Assembly: GCA_003450555.1 (NCBI GenBank)
Contig: DMFQ01000152.1
Location: 1,568-9,254 of the forward strand
DNA from: Ktedonobacter sp.
GTDB taxonomy: Bacteria > Chloroflexota > Ktedonobacteria > Ktedonobacterales > Ktedonobacteraceae
Reading direction: 5' to 3'
DNA length: 7,687 nt
The notes under the pieces are model-generated. The model saw nothing but the letters and a program-made list of their open reading frames with translations, did no database searches and had not been told where the DNA came from. How positions within the stretch are numbered: the first letter of the stretch is position 1; each line of letters opens with the position of its first letter. The position numbers and the translations under genes were made by a program. This document shows, in pieces, positions 6,608 through 7,687 of the stretch.

Positions 6608-7420
6608 CTAAAACCGCAGTCCCTCAAACAAATCGTGCTCAACTGTACGTCCGCCATTGACGAGACTGAAGGCGCGATAAAACGTTTGACCCCCCCAGAG
6701 TGCTTTGTGTTGCTCTTCTGGCAAGCCTTCAAGGAGATGGTACGCTGGTAGCTGTGTCTGGTGACAGCGCACTGCATTCCAAACCGTGCGCCAATAGGCC
6801 CAGGTATCAATTTGCGTGGTTATCTGCCAATCGGGCCACCCTGCTCCGCGCCGTTCTACTCCATCGATATGCATTACCAGGTCACCAAAGACGAATTGGT
6901 AGACATCCAACAAGTCCTTCGTTGGTGCCATGTAATACAGCTTTGCCACTTGATGAGGAGCCAGGTCCCGATAGTACAGTGAGTTGGGGCTGGCTGCTTC
7001 GACGATGGCAGCGGTGGTAAACTGCGAAATGGCGATGTGATCTGGATGCCCGTAGCTCCCGTCAGGACCAAAGGTAACGACTACATCAGGTTTGATGCGC
7101 CGGAGGTGCCCGACGGTCTGGGCTATGACCTCGGCCGGGTGGGCCTGGTCCAGATCGCCATCGAGGTACCCCAGGAAATCGACGCTGTGGACACCGAGGA
7201 CTTCGGCTGCCGCGTGCAATTCTGCCTCACGTATCTGACCCAGCGCTTCTAAGCCTGGATACTCGCGCTCGTCACCGAACCAACCACGCTCACCCCGCGT
7301 GGCAGTGACGAGGAAGGTTTCTATACCCTCAGCAGCATATTTGGCCAGAATGCCGCCAATGCCTAACGATTCGTCGTCGGGGTGGGCTAGAACAGCCATT
7401 AGTTTCAGTGTATCTGCCAT
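6608..7420 (-). CDS. PIG-L/LmbE-family zinc-dependent N-deacetylase (MshB-like)
   Basis: This 270-residue protein is a putative zinc hydrolase that removes an N-acetyl group from an amino-sugar conjugate. The family signature AHPDDE gives H13, D15 and D16, and GPDGSYGHPDH gives Y123, H125 and H128. In MshB the matching residues are zinc ligands H13, D16 and H147, general base D15, and Y142/H144 at the active site, so the full catalytic set is present. TRGERGW (41-47) is the usual loop after the second strand. MshB itself is about 300 residues. The ATG at 7420 is chosen because it puts the HPDD motif at the normal distance from the N-terminus and has AGGAAAA upstream; a GTG at 7483 would add 21 residues not typical of the family. 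It is cytosolic, and first in a leftward unit with the decarboxylase remnant and the DinB-like gene. The substrate is unknown: mycothiol, bacillithiol or other glycoconjugate pathways are possible. Confidence 0.92.
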   Translation of the reverse strand: MADTLKLMAVLAHPDDESLGIGGILAKYAAEGIETFLVTATRGERGWFGDEREYPGLEALGQIREAELHAAAEVLGVHSVDFLGYLDGDLDQAHPAEVIAQTVGHLRRIKPDVVVTFGPDGSYGHPDHIAISQFTTAAIVEAASPNSLYYRDLAPHQVAKLYYMAPTKDLLDVYQFVFGDLVMHIDGVERRGAGWPDWQITTQIDTWAYWRTVWNAVRCHQTQLPAYHLLEGLPEEQHKALWGGQTFYRAFSLVNGGRTVEHDLFEGLRF

Positions 7421-7531
7421 AGTTAATAGTTTTCCTATCGCTTTCTTAATATGGGTATCCTCCCAGTTTCTCCATGGAGGCACCTCGCTTGATTCCGATT
7501 ACTGAGATGAGTGTAGCTTAATTTCCTGATC

Positions 7532-7547
7532 TTTTCATCGATGAAAA
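7532..7547. repeat. Perfect 16-bp palindrome upstream of the deacetylase gene
   Basis: TTTTCATCGATGAAAA is self-complementary with no spacer. It lies about 112 bp upstream of the deacetylase start codon in non-coding DNA. Size and symmetry fit an operator for a dimeric repressor; no specific regulator family is claimed. Confidence 0.45.
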
Positions 7548-7589
7548 CACCGAGATAGTAAGGTAGCACCACGTAGATTTTCGCAGTTA

Positions 7590-7628
7590 TTACGCAAGGA
7601 AGTAAGAGTAATGCTTTTCCCTGCGTAA
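7590..7628 (-). promoter_or_regulatory. 12-bp stem-loop in the leader of the deacetylase unit
   Basis: Arms TTACGCAAGGAA (7590-7601) and TTCCCTGCGTAA (7617-7628) are complementary at 11 of 12 positions with a 15-nt loop. The odd pair is A-C if the plus strand is transcribed but G-U if the minus strand is, so the stem is fully paired only in a leftward transcript, the direction of the downstream genes. No T-run follows, so it is not a standard terminator; it may be an attenuator-like or stabilising leader structure, or a binding site. Confidence 0.4.
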
Positions 7629-7647
7629 CAAAAGCAGCTATTCTACT

Positions 7648-7676
7648 TCAATACTACTCATCAGGCTGTCTGTCAA
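7648..7676 (-). promoter_or_regulatory. Candidate promoter for the leftward deacetylase unit
   Basis: On the minus strand a perfect -35 hexamer TTGACA (7676-7671) is followed after 17 nt by TATTGA (7653-7648), which matches only the first three bases of the -10 consensus. Transcription would start near 7641 and give a leader of about 220 nt containing both the stem-loop and the 16-bp palindrome. Other promoters nearer the gene are possible, as is read-through from beyond the right edge. Confidence 0.3.
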
Positions 7677-7687
7677 TTCAACTTACC

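Noticed and set aside
6604..6810. Upstream extension of the decarboxylase-remnant frame to an ATG at 6810
   Set aside because: This part lies within the deacetylase gene in another frame and shows no decarboxylase-like sequence.
7421..7483. GTG at 7483 as the start of the deacetylase
   Set aside because: It would add 21 residues before a motif that normally lies about 13 residues from the N-terminus in this family.

Overview
The window looks like chromosomal DNA from a Chloroflexota bacterium, most likely a Ktedonobacteria-type genome. This is inferred from the style of the proteins (a very large TPR-CHAT protease, a zinc-ribbon/proline-rich single-pass membrane protein, a small XRE-like regulator with a helical tail, MshB-like PIG-L and DinB-type enzymes) and from moderate GC content. 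No rRNA or other marker gene is present, so the taxonomy is tentative.

Layout, left to right. (1) Positions 1-1042, minus strand: the first 347 residues of a zinc-ribbon, Pro/Gln-rich, single-pass membrane protein that runs off the left edge. (2) Positions 1224-1907, minus strand: a 227-residue protein with an XRE-like N-terminal region and a helical C-terminal half. (3) Positions 1908-2118: a divergent intergenic region with two perfect dyads side by side and a good -10 box for the rightward gene. (4) Positions 2119-5634, plus strand: a 1171-residue protein with nine regular 46-residue TPR-type units followed by a CHAT (caspase-like) protease domain whose His and Cys are intact. (5) Positions 5635-5875: a 19-codon ORF with a perfect Shine-Dalgarno, then a perfect 48-bp palindrome lying between convergent genes. 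(6) Positions 5876-7420, minus strand: a probable three-member transcription unit read right to left, made of a PIG-L/LmbE-type deacetylase, an 81-codon C-terminal remnant of a PLP-dependent group II decarboxylase, and a DinB-superfamily protein whose start codon overlaps the remnant's stop (ATGA). (7) Positions 7421-7687: the leader/promoter region of that unit, with a 16-bp palindrome, a 12-bp stem-loop and a candidate promoter.

How the parts may work together. The TPR array probably senses or docks a partner and the CHAT domain cleaves a target; the divergent XRE-like gene is a natural candidate regulator through the shared dyads. No gasdermin, CRISPR array, Cas gene or other recognised CHAT partner is visible. 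The right-hand unit pairs a PIG-L deacetylase with a DinB-fold protein, a combination that can be linked to low-molecular-weight thiol chemistry, but the substrates cannot be told from sequence. The clearest sign of rearrangement is the decarboxylase remnant, which begins within a few bases of the deacetylase stop codon.
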